The notes: generated by a model not told the origin, from the sequence alone. Shown: positions 37,643 to 47,142, counted from the first letter of the stretch. The stretch is DNA of 64,000 nucleotides from Pseudomonas extremaustralis (GCF_900102035.1 NZ_LT629689.1:806001-870000); one strand, 5' to 3'. Program-made: numbers and translations.

Positions 37643-38827
37643 TCAGGGAAAGCGGCAGGTCACCTCGGGCTTGTCGTAGCCCAGGCTGTCCATTTCGTTG
37701 AAAGGGTGCAGGAAACCGTCCTGGGGCGAGGTGGTGACCAGGGCGCGGGGTTGCACGATGGGGATCGGTTGGCGCAGTTGGCCGTTCCAGGGGCGGTAGC
37801 TGAGCTTGCGGCCCTTGAAACCGTCCAGGGGCAATTGCTCGCTGATTTCCAGTTGGCGGATGGTCATGGGGTCGACCTGGCGCAGTTTGCTCACCGCACT
37901 GGCGACGCTGCGCACGGCCATCCACGCGGCGAAGTCGCGGTCGTTCATCCAGCGCCCGGCCAGGGCCTCGAAGCGTTTTTGCAATTGGGCGGCGCCGTAG
38001 GTCTCGACGGTCTTGTGCCAGCCAGTGGGCGTCAGGCCCTGGGTGCCGGCGACGGGGCGCGGGTACCAGGTCTGGTAGGGCACGTATTCGCCGAAGTCAC
38101 CGCGCTCGTCGGCCACCAGCACCACATCGTATTCGGCGGTCTGGGTGAACAGCGGCATGTCCGCCTGGGCGGTGCGGCGTTGGTCGTTGTCGAAGCGCCA
38201 GGCTTTCTCCGCCACCAGTTGCACGCCGAAGCGCTTGGCGGCGCGGCGCAGGGCAGCGGCGTAGGCTTGGTCGTCGTCGGTGGGGCCGACGATCAGCAGC
38301 GCCTTCTGCCATTTGCGCACTACCAGGAACTGCGCCAGTGCATCGGCGAGCATGGCGCGGCTCGGCAGGGTGTGCAGCACGTTGCCCAGGCAGTCGGTGC
38401 TGCGCAGGCTGTCATCGGGGCTGCCGGCGTTGAACAGCAGGCTGTCGGGCAGCGCCGCGCTGAGTTGGCGCAGGCTGGCGGCGGGGGCGTTGACCACGAA
38501 CAGGCGCAGGCCCTGGGCGTGCTGGGCCTGGGCGGCGGCGAGGAGGGCGTCGGGGCTGTCCGCCGTGGCGGTGGTCAGGCTGTAGCGCTGGTTGAGAAAC
38601 GCGCCGGTGCTGTTGCTGTCGATGATCGCCAGTTCGGCGCCGCGTTGCCCGGCGTCGGTCGGTTCGGGAATCACATTCGACAGCAACGGTCCCGGATCGG
38701 GCCGGTAGCCCAGGTAGCCGATCTGCACCGCCAGCGGTGCCTCGGCGGCCTGGGTGGCGGTGGCCAGCCCGGCGGCGCAAGCGATCGCCAGCAGGTAGAT
38801 CACGGCGTAGGGGGCGAGCTGGCGCAT
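37643..38827 (-). CDS. Periplasmic binding protein of the PQQ-linked ABC system
   Basis: 394 aa. Signal peptide ending ATQAAE (about residue 28). Periplasmic-binding-protein type I (branched-chain amino acid receptor-like) fold: VQIGYLGYRPDPGPLLSNVIPEPTDAGQRGAELAIIDSNSTG. Family TIGR03863, only found beside PQQ enzymes. It is first in its leftward operon. GGAG precedes the ATG at 38827. Together with the propeller, ATPase and permease it resembles PedA1A2BC of P. putida, proposed to import lanthanides. A divergent two-component system starts 160 bp away. Confidence 0.88.
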   Translation of the reverse strand: MRQLAPYAVIYLLAIACAAGLATATQAAEAPLAVQIGYLGYRPDPGPLLSNVIPEPTDAGQRGAELAIIDSNSTGAFLNQRYSLTTATADSPDALLAAAQAQHAQGLRLFVVNAPAASLRQLSAALPDSLLFNAGSPDDSLRSTDCLGNVLHTLPSRAMLADALAQFLVVRKWQKALLIVGPTDDDQAYAAALRRAAKRFGVQLVAEKAWRFDNDQRRTAQADMPLFTQTAEYDVVLVADERGDFGEYVPYQTWYPRPVAGTQGLTPTGWHKTVETYGAAQLQKRFEALAGRWMNDRDFAAWMAVRSVASAVSKLRQVDPMTIRQLEISEQLPLDGFKGRKLSYRPWNGQLRQPIPIVQPRALVTTSPQDGFLHPFNEMDSLGYDKPEVTCRFP

Positions 38828-38884
38828 AAGGCACTCCATGTCAGGTCGCCTCAGCATAGGAAGCCTTGGGGGCGCTGCAAATAT

Positions 38885-38916
38885 GCAGAAAGTAGCGCTG
38901 GGGCAGTACCAAGGTA
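38885..38916. promoter_or_regulatory. Boxes in the divergent ABC operon / pedS2 control region
   Basis: TACCAAGGTAGTAG begins at 38907. A weaker match, GCAGAAAGTAG, begins at 38885, again 22 bp away. The pair lies 58-89 bp from the leftward ABC operon start and 74-105 bp from the rightward small ORF, so it could control either. Confidence 0.45.
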
Positions 38917-38989
38917 GTAGCCACGCGCTGGTGATGGGGTCTTAGCATGGGTTACCGCCCCTTCACGCTGACTCGGGAGATGATCGATC

Positions 38990-39106
38990 ATGCAAATCCT
39001 CAAAGCATTGCTGTTGCCGTTCCTGCTGATCGTCAGCCTGATCGGTGTCGACAAGCTGCACGCGCCCCTGCAAGCGGTGAGCGCGCCCGCCCGCTTGGCG
39101 CACTAG
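38990..39106 (+). CDS. Small hydrophobic protein (38 aa) preceding pedS2
   Basis: ATG at 38990, TAG at 39104-39106, 38 residues. GGGAGA lies about ten bases upstream. The first half is basic then strongly hydrophobic (MQILKALLLPFLLIVSLIGV), the second half DKLHAPLQAV and SAPARLAH. It could be a single-pass membrane peptide or a cleaved leader. The kinase ATG follows after 2 bases, so the two are almost certainly translated from one mRNA. I do not recognise a family. Tight spacing and a sensible ribosome binding site argue for a real gene; conservation has not been checked. Confidence 0.55.
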   Translation: MQILKALLLPFLLIVSLIGVDKLHAPLQAVSAPARLAH

Positions 39107-39108
39107 GC

Positions 39109-40368
39109 ATGTCGGCCCTGTGGCGCATCAACCTGTGGGTGTGCGGTTTCTTCGCCTTGGTCGCCAGTGCCTGCACCGCTCTGTTGCTGCACCAGGCCCT
39201 GGCGGATGTGGAGCGCGAGCTGCAATCGGCCGAGGCGGTGGTGCATTACCTGAGCGAAACCGCCGAGCGCGACCCCGCCAGCCTGCAACCGCGCCTCACC
39301 GCGAGCCTGCGCCATGTGCGCGTGCATTGGCTGGGTCCTGGCGAAACCCTCAACGCATCGCTGCCGGACGGCCTGGATGCCTGGCTCGGCCGCCTATTGT
39401 TTGCCGAGGCGCGACGCAGTGCCCAGGTGCTGGACCTGCCGGATGGCCGCCGCGTGTCCATCGCCGTCGACCCTCGGGATGAACTCGACGAAGTCTGGGA
39501 CTCCCTGCAACAACTGTTGAGCCTGTGCGCCCTGGCCCTGGCCCTGAGCCTGCTGACCATTCGCTGGGCGGTGCGCCGTGGCATGGGCGTACTCGATGAA
39601 CTGCTGCGCGCCTTGCAGCAAGTGTGCGCCGGCCAGCTCAATGTGCGCCTGCGCAGCGCCGGTTCGCCGGAGGCGCGGCAACTGGCGCTGCATTTCAACC
39701 GCATGACCGGCGCCCTGGAGCAGGCGCGCACCGACAACACCCAATTGACCCAGACCCTGATGGCGGTGCAGGAGCAGGAGCGCAACCACCTGGCCCAGAC
39801 CCTGCACGACGACCTCGGCCAATACCTGGCCGGCATCCGCGCCCAGGCCTGCCTGTTGCGGCTGGTCACCGACCAGCCGCAGTTGCTGACGCGCACGGTG
39901 GCGCAACTGGAAGATCACTGCGACCACTTGCAGCAAGGCTTTCGCGCGCTGGTCCATGACCTGTACCCGGTGGCCCTGCAACACCTACCGATGGCCGAGG
40001 CGTTCGCGATGCTGGTGACCCAGTGGCAGGCCAGCCATGGCATCGATTGCCGCTTGCGGGTCAGCGCCGATCTGCCGACGCTGTCCGGGGCCAGCAAGAC
40101 CCATCTGTATCGCCTGCTGCAAGAAGCCCTGACCAATATCGTGCGGCATGCCGATGCCAGCCAGGTGCACGTGCGCCTGCAACATTACGGTTCACGCCTG
40201 CGCCTGTGGGTGCGCGACAACGGACGCGGGGCGCCCGCGCCGCAGCGTCCCGGCGTGGGCCTGTATTCGATGTATGAACGCGCGCGCTGCCTGGGCGGCG
40301 AACTGAAAATCCTCAGCCACCCCGGCGCCGGTTGGGCGCTGGCGTTGAACATGCCATTGGAGGCCTGA
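39109..40368 (+). CDS. pedS2: Membrane sensor histidine kinase, PedS2-like
   Basis: 419 aa. TM1 at about 8-28 and TM2 at about 136-155 enclose a periplasmic sensor of about 105 residues rich in Asp and Glu. HAMP-like segment, then HisKA_3 with His233 (LAQTLHDDLGQ) and an HPK7-type ATPase (DNGRGAPAPQRPGVGLYSMYERA). Its location between the ABC system and the pentapeptide/quinoprotein genes matches PP_2671 PedS2 of P. putida, which senses lanthanides and switches the cell between the calcium and the lanthanide enzyme. An upstream in-frame extension overlaps the small ORF and is unlikely. It overlaps the regulator gene by 1 bp. Confidence 0.88.
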   Translation: MSALWRINLWVCGFFALVASACTALLLHQALADVERELQSAEAVVHYLSETAERDPASLQPRLTASLRHVRVHWLGPGETLNASLPDGLDAWLGRLLFAEARRSAQVLDLPDGRRVSIAVDPRDELDEVWDSLQQLLSLCALALALSLLTIRWAVRRGMGVLDELLRALQQVCAGQLNVRLRSAGSPEARQLALHFNRMTGALEQARTDNTQLTQTLMAVQEQERNHLAQTLHDDLGQYLAGIRAQACLLRLVTDQPQLLTRTVAQLEDHCDHLQQGFRALVHDLYPVALQHLPMAEAFAMLVTQWQASHGIDCRLRVSADLPTLSGASKTHLYRLLQEALTNIVRHADASQVHVRLQHYGSRLRLWVRDNGRGAPAPQRPGVGLYSMYERARCLGGELKILSHPGAGWALALNMPLEA

Positions 40369-40994
40369 TGAATATCTTGTTGGTGGATGACCACGCGGTG
40401 GTGCGCCAGGGCTATGCCAGCCTCTTGCGGGCGTTGTTGCCGGCCATCGAAGTGCGCGAGGCGGCCAGCGGCGAAGAAGCCCTCAGCCGCGTGCAGGAAG
40501 CGGTGCCGAACCTGGTGATCATGGACTTCGGCCTGCCCGGCATCAGCGGCCTGGAAACCACCCGCCGCCTGCGCCAGCGCCTGCCCCAACTGCGCGTGCT
40601 GTTCTTCAGCATGCACGACGAGCTGCCGCTGGTGCGCCAGGCCCTGGATGCGGGCGCCTCGGGCTACCTGACCAAAAGCTCGGCGCCTGAAGTGTTGATC
40701 GAAGCGGTGCGACGTATCCTCGACGGCCACGCCTATATCGAACAGGCCCTGGCCACCGAACTGGCCTACACCCCCAGCGATCAACGCTTGCAAGGCATGA
40801 CGCCACGGGAGCTGGAGATTTTCCTGATGCTGGCCAGGGGCACCCCGACCCGGGCGATTGCCGACCAGCTCAATATCAGCAGCAAGACCGTGTCCAACCA
40901 CCTGACCTTGCTCAAGAGCAAATTGCAGGTCAGCTCCCATGCCGAACTGGTACACCTGGGGATCGACCTGGGCGTGGTGCGCGTGGCCGGCTGA
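40368..40994 (+). CDS. pedR2: NarL/LuxR-type response regulator, PedR2-like
   Basis: 208 aa. Receiver domain with Asp53 (LVIMDFGLPGISG) and Lys in GYLTKSS. HTH near the C-terminus (MTPRELEIFLMLARGTPTRAIADQLNISSKTVSNHLTLLKSKLQ). TGATG overlap with the kinase. In P. putida PedR2 activates the Ca-type ADH gene and represses the lanthanide-type ADH gene when no lanthanide is sensed. I therefore see it as the likely ligand of the palindrome found upstream of both ADH genes here. Confidence 0.9.
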   Translation: MNILLVDDHAVVRQGYASLLRALLPAIEVREAASGEEALSRVQEAVPNLVIMDFGLPGISGLETTRRLRQRLPQLRVLFFSMHDELPLVRQALDAGASGYLTKSSAPEVLIEAVRRILDGHAYIEQALATELAYTPSDQRLQGMTPRELEIFLMLARGTPTRAIADQLNISSKTVSNHLTLLKSKLQVSSHAELVHLGIDLGVVRVAG

Positions 40995-41001
40995 TCCGCC
41001 C

Positions 41002-41101
41002 TGTAGGGGCGAGCGTGCTTGCGAAAAACGTCAACGATAACGCGGAAAACCTGATTCCCCGCGGCGGTCTCGGGTTTTTCGCGAGCGAGCTCGCTCCTAC
41101 A
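41002..41101. repeat. Paired REP element (REPIN), family B
   Basis: TGTAGGGGCGAGCGTGCTTGCGAAAA and TTTTTCGCGAGCGAGCTCGCTCCTACA enclose a shorter version of the ACGATAACGCGG core. Arms have drifted from each other. It separates convergent pedR2 and the pentapeptide gene. Confidence 0.85.
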
Positions 41102-41117
41102 TTTGAATGGCGGTGTT

Positions 41118-41765
41118 TTAACGGTTCCAGGTGGTGGGGCAGCCGTTGCAGCCTTCCATGTTGGCGTCCTGGAAGTTCGCATAGTGCTGGCGGCTGCCGC
41201 TGAGGCTGGCGTTTTCCAGGTTGCTTTCGCCGAACTTGGCTTCCTGCAGATTCGCATCGCTCAGGTCCGCCCCTTGCAGGTCGGCCTTGCTCAGCCAGGT
41301 CATTTCCAGGTCTGCGGCCCGCAGGTTGACCTTGTGCATTTTCGCCCCCGAGAGCCGGGCGAATTGCAGGTAGGCGCCGCCGAGGTTGGCGTTTTCGAAT
41401 TGCGCGCCCTGGGCGAACAGCCCCCAGCCCTGGATCGCCATCAGCGTCGCACCGGTGAAATCGGCCAGGCGCAGGTTGCTTTGTTGCAGGCTGGCGCGGG
41501 TCAGGTTGGCGCCCTGCAACTGAGCTTTCTCCAGGTTGGCCAGGTCGAGGTTGGCGTGGCGCAAGTCCGCATCGCGCAGGTCGGCGCCGGCCAGGTTCAT
41601 GTGGCTCAGGTCCTGGTTGCTCAGGTTGGCACCCTTGAGGTTGGCACCGGGACATTGGCTGTGGGGGGCGAGGGTGCAGCCGTGGATGATCAGGGGTTGG
41701 TCGTCGCCGTCGTCGGCGTGGGCCAGCGGCAAGGCCAGGAGTAGCAGGAAGGGTAGGTAGTTCAT
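41118..41765 (-). CDS. Exported pentapeptide-repeat protein
   Basis: 215 aa. Signal peptide (MNYLPFLLLLALPLAHAD), then about 26 pentapeptide repeats of the A(D/N)LXX type (GANLKGANLSNQDLSHMNLAGADLRDADL...) forming a right-handed quadrilateral beta-helix, with Cys pairs near each end (CTLAPHSQC; CNGC). It is read leftward just after the quinoprotein ADH gene and corresponds in position to PP_2673 (pedD). Function unknown; as an exported protein it cannot act on gyrase like the cytoplasmic members. Confidence 0.88.
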   Translation of the reverse strand: MNYLPFLLLLALPLAHADDGDDQPLIIHGCTLAPHSQCPGANLKGANLSNQDLSHMNLAGADLRDADLRHANLDLANLEKAQLQGANLTRASLQQSNLRLADFTGATLMAIQGWGLFAQGAQFENANLGGAYLQFARLSGAKMHKVNLRAADLEMTWLSKADLQGADLSDANLQEAKFGESNLENASLSGSRQHYANFQDANMEGCNGCPTTWNR

Positions 41766-41830
41766 CACAACACCTCGAAGAGGGGAGAGTGGGCAAGGGG
41801 CCGCCGCGCGACCCCTTGCCCTGGGGTGGG

Positions 41831-43726
41831 TTATTTCTGCGCGGTCTTGTTATCCCAGCTCGGGATCTTGAACACCCAGAACGACCCGCCCTGTGCCACC
41901 GGCTTGGTCAGCTCGGCCATGTCGCCGCCCCACAACGGCACCGCGCCGCCGTAGCCGACGGTCACGCCGATGTACTGCTCGCCATCCTGTTCCCAGGTGA
42001 TCGGCGGCGAGACGATGCCGCTGCCGGTCTGGAACTTCCACAGCTCCTTGCCGGTTTTCGCGTCGAAGGCCTTGAAGAAGCCGTCGCCGGTGCCGGTGAA
42101 CACCAGGTTGCCCTTGGTCGCCAGCACGCCGGCCCACAGCGGCAGGTGTTCCTTGTGCTCCCACACCACCTTGCCGGTGGTCGGGTTCATCGCCCGCAGG
42201 GTGCCGACGTGGTCCTCGTACATGCGCTTGATGCGAAAGCCCATGCCCAAGTAAGCCGAGCCTTTCTTGTAGTTGACCTCTTCGGTCCAGTATTCCTCTT
42301 TCCACTGGTTGCCAGGGATGTAGAACAGGCCTGTGTCCTGGCTGTAGGCCATGGGGTTCCAGTTCTTGCCGCCGAGGAACGGCGGCGAGACTTCCACCGG
42401 CTTGCCCTTGGTTTCGCCCGGCAACGGCTTGGCCGGACGCTGACCTTCGTTTTCTACCGGGCGACCGGTCTTCAAGTCGATGTGGCTGGCCCAGGTGATG
42501 TTGTCGACGAACGGGAAGGCGTTCTGCAGCTTGCCGTTGTTGCGATCGACCACGTAGAAGAAGCCGTTGCGGTCGGCGTGGCCGGTGGCCTTGATTACTT
42601 TGCCGTCCTTGTCCTTGTAGTCGAACAGCACCAGTTCGTTGTTGCCGGAGAAGTCCCAGGCATCGTTCGGGGTGTGCTGGTAGAACCATTTCACTTCGCC
42701 GGTGCTCGGGTCGACGCCGACCTGGCCGGAGGTGTAGAGGCTGTCGAAGTCGTGGGGGTTGCCGTCCTTGGCGGTGCGCGCCCAGGTGTTCCACGGGCCG
42801 GGGTTGCCGGCGCCGACGATGATGGTGTTGGTCTCGGCATCGAAGCTCGCGCTCTGCCAAGGGGCGCCGCCGCCGTGGCTCCAGGCTTCGACCTTGCCGG
42901 TTTCGGTGGTCGGGTCATCCGGCCAGGACGGCGCTTTGACGTCGCCGGTCGGCGTGCTGTCCTTGCCGTTGAGGCGGCCCATGTGGCCTTCCACGAACGG
43001 GCGCATCCACACTTCTTCGCCGGTGTCCGGGTCCCGTGCGAACAACTGGCCGACCACGCCGAATTCATCGCCGGAGCTGCCGTGGATCAGCAGCACCTTG
43101 CCGGTCACTTTGTCTTTGATCAGCACCGGGGCGCCGGTCATGGTGTAGCCGGCGGCGTGGTCGCCGAATTTCTTGTTCCACACCACTTTGCCGGTGTTTT
43201 TGTCGAGGGCGATCAGGCGCGCGTCGAGGGTGCCGAAGTAGATCTTGTCGCCGAAGATCGCCGCCCCGCGGTTGACCACGTCGCAGCACGGGCGAATGTT
43301 GTCGGGCAGGCGGTGGTTGTAGGTCCACAGGCGCTTGCCGGTCTTGGCGTCGAGGGCGAATACCCGGGAGTAGGAACCGGTGACGTAGACCACGCCGTCG
43401 CTGACGATGGCCTGGGATTCCTGGCCGCGCTGTTTCTCGTCGCCGAACGAGTAGGACCAGGCCGGGGTGAGCTTGAATACGTTCTTGTCGTTGACCTGGG
43501 CCAGCGGGCTCCAGCGCTGGGCGTTGGTGCCCATGCCGTATTGCAGCACGTCCTTGGTGGTCAGGTGATCGTTGGCGATGTCTTCCCAGGTGACGTTGCG
43601 GGTTTGCTTGGCCACCGGTTCGGCGGCGGCTTGGCTCGCGGCGCTGAGGGACAGGCCGCCCACCAGCAGGCAGGCTTGCAGGGCAAGACTTAAAGGTGAG
43701 AGGGCGGGTAGCGATCTTATTGTCAT
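41831..43726 (-). CDS. exaA: PQQ-dependent alcohol dehydrogenase, calcium type (ExaA/PedE)
   Basis: 631 aa. Signal peptide ending AASQAAAE (about residue 36). Eight-bladed quinoprotein propeller with tryptophan-docking motifs (for example [38 protein letters not shown]) and the vicinal Cys pair in [11 protein letters not shown]. The active-site region is [11 protein letters not shown]: catalytic Asp358 is followed two residues later by Ser360, not Asp, the mark of calcium enzymes. Oxidises ethanol and other alcohols in the periplasm and reduces cytochrome c550. Promoter region shared with the rightward cytochrome gene. Confidence 0.95.
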   Translation of the reverse strand: MTIRSLPALSPLSLALQACLLVGGLSLSAASQAAAEPVAKQTRNVTWEDIANDHLTTKDVLQYGMGTNAQRWSPLAQVNDKNVFKLTPAWSYSFGDEKQRGQESQAIVSDGVVYVTGSYSRVFALDAKTGKRLWTYNHRLPDNIRPCCDVVNRGAAIFGDKIYFGTLDARLIALDKNTGKVVWNKKFGDHAAGYTMTGAPVLIKDKVTGKVLLIHGSSGDEFGVVGQLFARDPDTGEEVWMRPFVEGHMGRLNGKDSTPTGDVKAPSWPDDPTTETGKVEAWSHGGGAPWQSASFDAETNTIIVGAGNPGPWNTWARTAKDGNPHDFDSLYTSGQVGVDPSTGEVKWFYQHTPNDAWDFSGNNELVLFDYKDKDGKVIKATGHADRNGFFYVVDRNNGKLQNAFPFVDNITWASHIDLKTGRPVENEGQRPAKPLPGETKGKPVEVSPPFLGGKNWNPMAYSQDTGLFYIPGNQWKEEYWTEEVNYKKGSAYLGMGFRIKRMYEDHVGTLRAMNPTTGKVVWEHKEHLPLWAGVLATKGNLVFTGTGDGFFKAFDAKTGKELWKFQTGSGIVSPPITWEQDGEQYIGVTVGYGGAVPLWGGDMAELTKPVAQGGSFWVFKIPSWDNKTAQK

Positions 43727-43811
43727 GGTTGCAGTTCCCAGTGGAGGTTTTGGCCTGCACAGGGTGGAGCGCCGGGGCCTGGGACGGATACGGAAAAACT
43801 CCCGCTGTGGC

Positions 43812-43826
43812 CGGGAAGACTTCCCG
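43812..43826. promoter_or_regulatory. Perfect palindrome upstream of exaA, shared with pedH
   Basis: CGGGAAG-A-CTTCCCG, perfect 7-bp arms about one base, 86-100 bp upstream of the exaA ATG. A degenerate copy, CGGAAAAACTCCCG, lies 21 bp closer to the gene (43791-43804). The same palindrome with R/Y change occurs before pedH at 47143-47159. Candidate PedR2 operator; see findings. Confidence 0.6.
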
Positions 43827-43863
43827 AGGTGCCGCTGTTTTAGGCGTGCCCCACAAGCCCTAC

Positions 43864-43895
43864 TACCAAGGGAGGATAAGGCGGCCACCAAAGCA
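43864..43895. promoter_or_regulatory. Pair of CCAARG boxes between exaA and the cytochrome gene
   Basis: TACCAAGGGA at 43864 and CACCAAAGCAGCATACGG at 43886 begin 22 bp apart. They lie 87-118 bp from the cytochrome start and 138-169 bp from the exaA start. The second box is followed by GCAT(A)CGG, as at 50794. Confidence 0.5.
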
Positions 43896-43981
43896 GCATA
43901 CGGCCCATGCCCCAGGGTTCCTAAGATGGTTGCCATAGCCTCTGCAATGAGGTTTTGCGTGCAATCCTGAGGGCAAAAATA

Positions 43982-44443
43982 ATGACAACAAAACACAATG
44001 CCTTGCTCGTCGCCGGGCTGTTGGCCGGTTTGATCGGTGCAGGCTCGGCCTGGGCCCATGGCAACGTGGTTCCGCAACCGGTCGAAACCAAGGGCCTGAC
44101 CTCCATCAAAGACGCCGGTGTGCCGGTCAACGAAGACGGCTGGGCGGCGGTGAACCCGTATCGCACCTCGCCGGAACATGACCGCGCCGTAGAGATCGGC
44201 TCGTCTGCCTATAACCAGAACTGCGCCGCCTGCCACGGCCTGGAAGCCAAGTCCGGCGGGATCGCCCCGGACCTGCGCATGCTGGATGTCGGCGAAGCCG
44301 GTGATGAGTGGTTCGTTGAACGTGTGCGCCACGGCGCCGTGCGCGACGGCCGCGTGTACATGCCGAAAATGGCCGACTACTTGAGCCAGGAAGCCCTGTG
44401 GGCAGTACGTACCTACCTGGACACCGTGCACGTCGAGGAGTAA
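43982..44443 (+). CDS. exaB: Cytochrome c550-type electron acceptor (ExaB/PedF)
   Basis: 153 aa. Signal peptide ending SAWAHG (about residue 26). Haem motif C81-A-A-C-H85 and axial Met in [11 protein letters not shown]. Periplasmic acceptor of electrons from the quinoprotein ADHs. GAGGG precedes the ATG at 43982. First gene of the rightward operon cytochrome / MoxJ-like / SoxYZ-like / metallo-hydrolase; the next gene starts 3 bp after its stop. Confidence 0.93.
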   Translation: MTTKHNALLVAGLLAGLIGAGSAWAHGNVVPQPVETKGLTSIKDAGVPVNEDGWAAVNPYRTSPEHDRAVEIGSSAYNQNCAACHGLEAKSGGIAPDLRMLDVGEAGDEWFVERVRHGAVRDGRVYMPKMADYLSQEALWAVRTYLDTVHVEE

Positions 44444-44446
44444 GCC

Positions 44447-45322
44447 ATGCGCCTGTTCGCTTATGTGCTCGGCCTGGCCCTGCTGTGTTGCCAGACGGCA
44501 CAGGCGCAGGTGCGCAGCTATGACCAGATGATCGCCGCCGGCGAGATCAAAGTGGCGGTGTACAAGGACTTCGCGCCCTACAGCTTCCAGGACGGCGACA
44601 CCCCACGGGGTGTGGACGTCGAGCTGGCCCAGGCGCTGGCCAAAGCGATGGGTGTGCAGCTGACCCTGATCTGGGCGCCGGCCGGGGAAAAACTCGACGA
44701 CGACCTGCGCGACTACATCTGGCGCGGCAGCCAGTTGCATAACCAGCAACTGGCCGACCTGATGATGCGCGCGCCCTACGACCGCAATTACGCGCAAAAG
44801 CGTAACGACCAGGGCGAGCTGGAAAACGGCCACGTGGTGATGTTCGGGCCGTACCAGAACGAACAATGGCAAGTGGCCTACGACCGCCGGCGCCTGGACA
44901 AAGTCGCCAGTGTCGCGGTGTTCGAGCAGCACCCGATCGGCGTCGAAGTCGACAGCGTGCCCTCGTTCTACCTGACCTCGGTGTTCAACGGCATGCTCGC
45001 CGCCAAGACCCATCACTACCCCGATGTGCCCCAGGCCTTTGCGGCGATGAAAGCCGGCGAAGTCGATGCGGTCATGGCTATGCGTGGCGAGATCGACTGG
45101 CAGGTGCATGAAGCCCACGACCCGCAACTGGCCCTGGCCGAGAACGCCTACCCGAACATGGGCAAACAGCGCTGGGAGATCGGCATGGCGGTGCACGAAA
45201 GCAATCGCCAGCTGGCCTATGCAGTGGAGGAGGCGCTGGAAGGCCTGATCCGCGACGGCTCGGTGCAAGGCATCTATAGCCATTACGGCCTGCAATACGA
45301 AGTGCCCGAAATGTACCAATAG
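44447..45322 (+). CDS. pedG: MoxJ/XoxJ-like periplasmic binding protein (PedG)
   Basis: 291 aa. Signal peptide ending QTAQAQ (about residue 21). SBP_bac_3-like fold ([36 protein letters not shown]) found as a companion of quinoprotein dehydrogenases (TIGR03871, MoxJ/XoxJ group). XoxJ is thought to help activate or mature the dehydrogenase by binding it in the periplasm; transport is unlikely as no permease is near. Corresponds to PP_2676. Confidence 0.88.
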   Translation: MRLFAYVLGLALLCCQTAQAQVRSYDQMIAAGEIKVAVYKDFAPYSFQDGDTPRGVDVELAQALAKAMGVQLTLIWAPAGEKLDDDLRDYIWRGSQLHNQQLADLMMRAPYDRNYAQKRNDQGELENGHVVMFGPYQNEQWQVAYDRRRLDKVASVAVFEQHPIGVEVDSVPSFYLTSVFNGMLAAKTHHYPDVPQAFAAMKAGEVDAVMAMRGEIDWQVHEAHDPQLALAENAYPNMGKQRWEIGMAVHESNRQLAYAVEEALEGLIRDGSVQGIYSHYGLQYEVPEMYQ

Positions 45323-45331
45323 GAGCAGGCG

Positions 45332-46105
45332 ATGATCTGGCGACTGAACGTGCGACTGAGCTGCGTGCTGGCCTGCCTGTTGCCGTGGGCGGCCCATGCC
45401 GCCGACGTCGACCCCGGCAAGGACCCGGTGCCCTCGGTGATGTGGGCCTTCTACCACAAGCAGTTGCTGGCCGACGCGCCGTTCGTGTTCGACGAGCGGG
45501 TCAAGCTGCTGGCGCCGCCGTTCGCCGAGGATGCGCGCCAGGTACCGTTGGAAATCGACGCCCGGGCGTTCAACGGCCATGTGGTGAAAATCCTCGCCTG
45601 GGCCGAGCTCAACCCCCTGCCGAAAATCGTCGACTTCCAACCCAAGGCCGGGGTGCTGCCGTGGCTATCGCTGCGCATTCGCATCGAACAGGCCACGCCG
45701 TTGCGCGCCGCGGTGCTCACCGATGACGGCCTGTGGCACGTCGGTTCGACCCTGATCGACGCAGCCGGCGGCGGCTGCACCGCGCCCAGCGTGGTGCGCA
45801 CCCAGCCGGGTTGGGAGGAGCACATCGGCGAGGTGCTCGGCGGACGCTACCCGCGCGGCGAATTCAGCCGCGTGCGCGTGCAGGTGGCGCACCCGATGGA
45901 CAACGGCATGGTCAGCGGCATCCCCGAGTTCTACATCAACCACGCGCAACTGCGTGGCAGCGACGACCGGGTGCTGGCCGAGCTGGCGCTGTTCCCGGCG
46001 GTCAGCGAAAACCCCAACCTGGCCTTCGACATCGAAGCGCCGGGGCCGACCCGCCTGGTGCTGCGCGACAACAGCGGCAATGAATTCGACGCAGCCATTC
46101 CCTGA
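45332..46105 (+). CDS. Quinoprotein-associated SoxYZ-like carrier protein
   Basis: 257 aa. Signal peptide ending AAHAAD (about residue 24). A SoxY-like domain with a swinging-arm-like motif [10 protein letters not shown] containing Cys149, followed by a SoxZ-like domain ([13 protein letters not shown]...[10 protein letters not shown]). In sulfur oxidation SoxY carries sulfur intermediates on a Cys of the motif GGCGG. Here the domains are fused and placed with PQQ enzymes (TIGR04557 family). No sulfur enzymes are near, so the cargo is unknown. GGAG precedes the ATG. Confidence 0.88.
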   Translation: MIWRLNVRLSCVLACLLPWAAHAADVDPGKDPVPSVMWAFYHKQLLADAPFVFDERVKLLAPPFAEDARQVPLEIDARAFNGHVVKILAWAELNPLPKIVDFQPKAGVLPWLSLRIRIEQATPLRAAVLTDDGLWHVGSTLIDAAGGGCTAPSVVRTQPGWEEHIGEVLGGRYPRGEFSRVRVQVAHPMDNGMVSGIPEFYINHAQLRGSDDRVLAELALFPAVSENPNLAFDIEAPGPTRLVLRDNSGNEFDAAIP

Positions 46106-46121
46106 CCAGAAGGAGCGCGGC

Positions 46122-47054
46122 ATGCGCTGGATTCTATTGCTGTGCCTGAGCCTGAGCCTGCCGGCCCTGGCCGACCTCGACTACGCCCTCAAGCCGCGCC
46201 TGATCGCTGAGGACACCTGGCTGCTCGAAGGCAGCACCGACAACTTCGCCAAGTCCAACGGCGGCAACATCGTCAATACCGCGTTCATCGTCACCGATGC
46301 CGGCGTGGTGGTGATCGACACCGGACCCTCGCGGCGCTACGGCGAGGCCATGCGCCAGGCCATCGCCCAGGTCACCGCCAAACCGGTGATCCAGGTGCTG
46401 CTGACCCACCATCATCCCGACCACGCGCTGGGCAACCAGGCCTTCAAGGACGTGCCCATCGGCGCCCTGGCCGACACCACGCGGCTGCTGCACGAGCAGG
46501 GCGACGGCATGGCGGAAAACCTCTACCGCATGGTCGGCGACTGGATGCGCGGCACCGAGGTGGTGCTGCCGACCCAGGTGCTGGAGCCCGGCGTCATGCA
46601 TTTCGGTCGCCACGATTTACGTCTGCTCGCGCTCACCGGCCACACCGGCGCCGACCTGGCGATCCTCGATCAGAGCACCGGCGTGCTGTTTGCCGGCGAT
46701 CTGGTGTTCTACCAGCGAGCCCTCACCACCCCCAACAGTCCGGGGCTGGCGGTGTGGCAGGCCGACCTCGACACCCTGCAAGCCTTGCCCTGGACCTTGA
46801 TCGTGCCCGGCCACGGCCCGGTGGCCAGCGATGCGCAGCCCTTCGAGCAGATGCGCGACTACCTCGGCTGGCTCGACCAGCTGCTGCGCGACGGCGCCGC
46901 CCACGGCACCGATATGGCCGAGATGATCCGCAGCCCCATCCCAGAGCGCTTCGCGACCATCAACCTGAGCCGCTATGAGCTGATCCGCAGCGTCAGCCAC
47001 CTGTACCCGCGCTACGAGCGCGAACAGATGCAGCGCGTGGATTCGACCCGCTGA
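46122..47054 (+). CDS. Quinoprotein relay system zinc metallohydrolase
   Basis: 310 aa. Signal peptide ending PALAD (about residue 18). Metallo-beta-lactamase fold with H96-H-H-P-D-H101, later ALTGHTGADL and the GHGPV loop for zinc binding. Family TIGR04558, regularly coupled with the SoxYZ-like carrier. AAGGAG precedes the ATG at 46122. Together with the carrier it may form a periplasmic maturation or relay system for the quinoproteins; the reaction is not known. Confidence 0.9.
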   Translation: MRWILLLCLSLSLPALADLDYALKPRLIAEDTWLLEGSTDNFAKSNGGNIVNTAFIVTDAGVVVIDTGPSRRYGEAMRQAIAQVTAKPVIQVLLTHHHPDHALGNQAFKDVPIGALADTTRLLHEQGDGMAENLYRMVGDWMRGTEVVLPTQVLEPGVMHFGRHDLRLLALTGHTGADLAILDQSTGVLFAGDLVFYQRALTTPNSPGLAVWQADLDTLQALPWTLIVPGHGPVASDAQPFEQMRDYLGWLDQLLRDGAAHGTDMAEMIRSPIPERFATINLSRYELIRSVSHLYPRYEREQMQRVDSTR

Positions 47055-47068
47055 GCGGTCGTACCCGC

Positions 47069-47078
47069 TACTAAGGAA
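47069..47078 (+). promoter_or_regulatory. CCAARGYA-like box upstream of pedH
   Basis: CGCTACTAAGGAACTAGCAAT, with core TACTAAGGAA at 47069-47078, about 112-121 bp before the pedH start. It is a weak match to the locus motif, and no partner box is seen. Confidence 0.35.
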
Positions 47079-47142
47079 CTAGCAATCTCGATATTGCGGT
47101 CAATTGTGACAACTGCCCCTGCGCCCAAGAATCAGCACCAGA

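Noticed and set aside
43727..45640. Extension of the exaA frame upstream to about 45640
   Set aside because: It runs antisense through the cytochrome and pedG genes; the ATG at 43726 starts a proper signal peptide.
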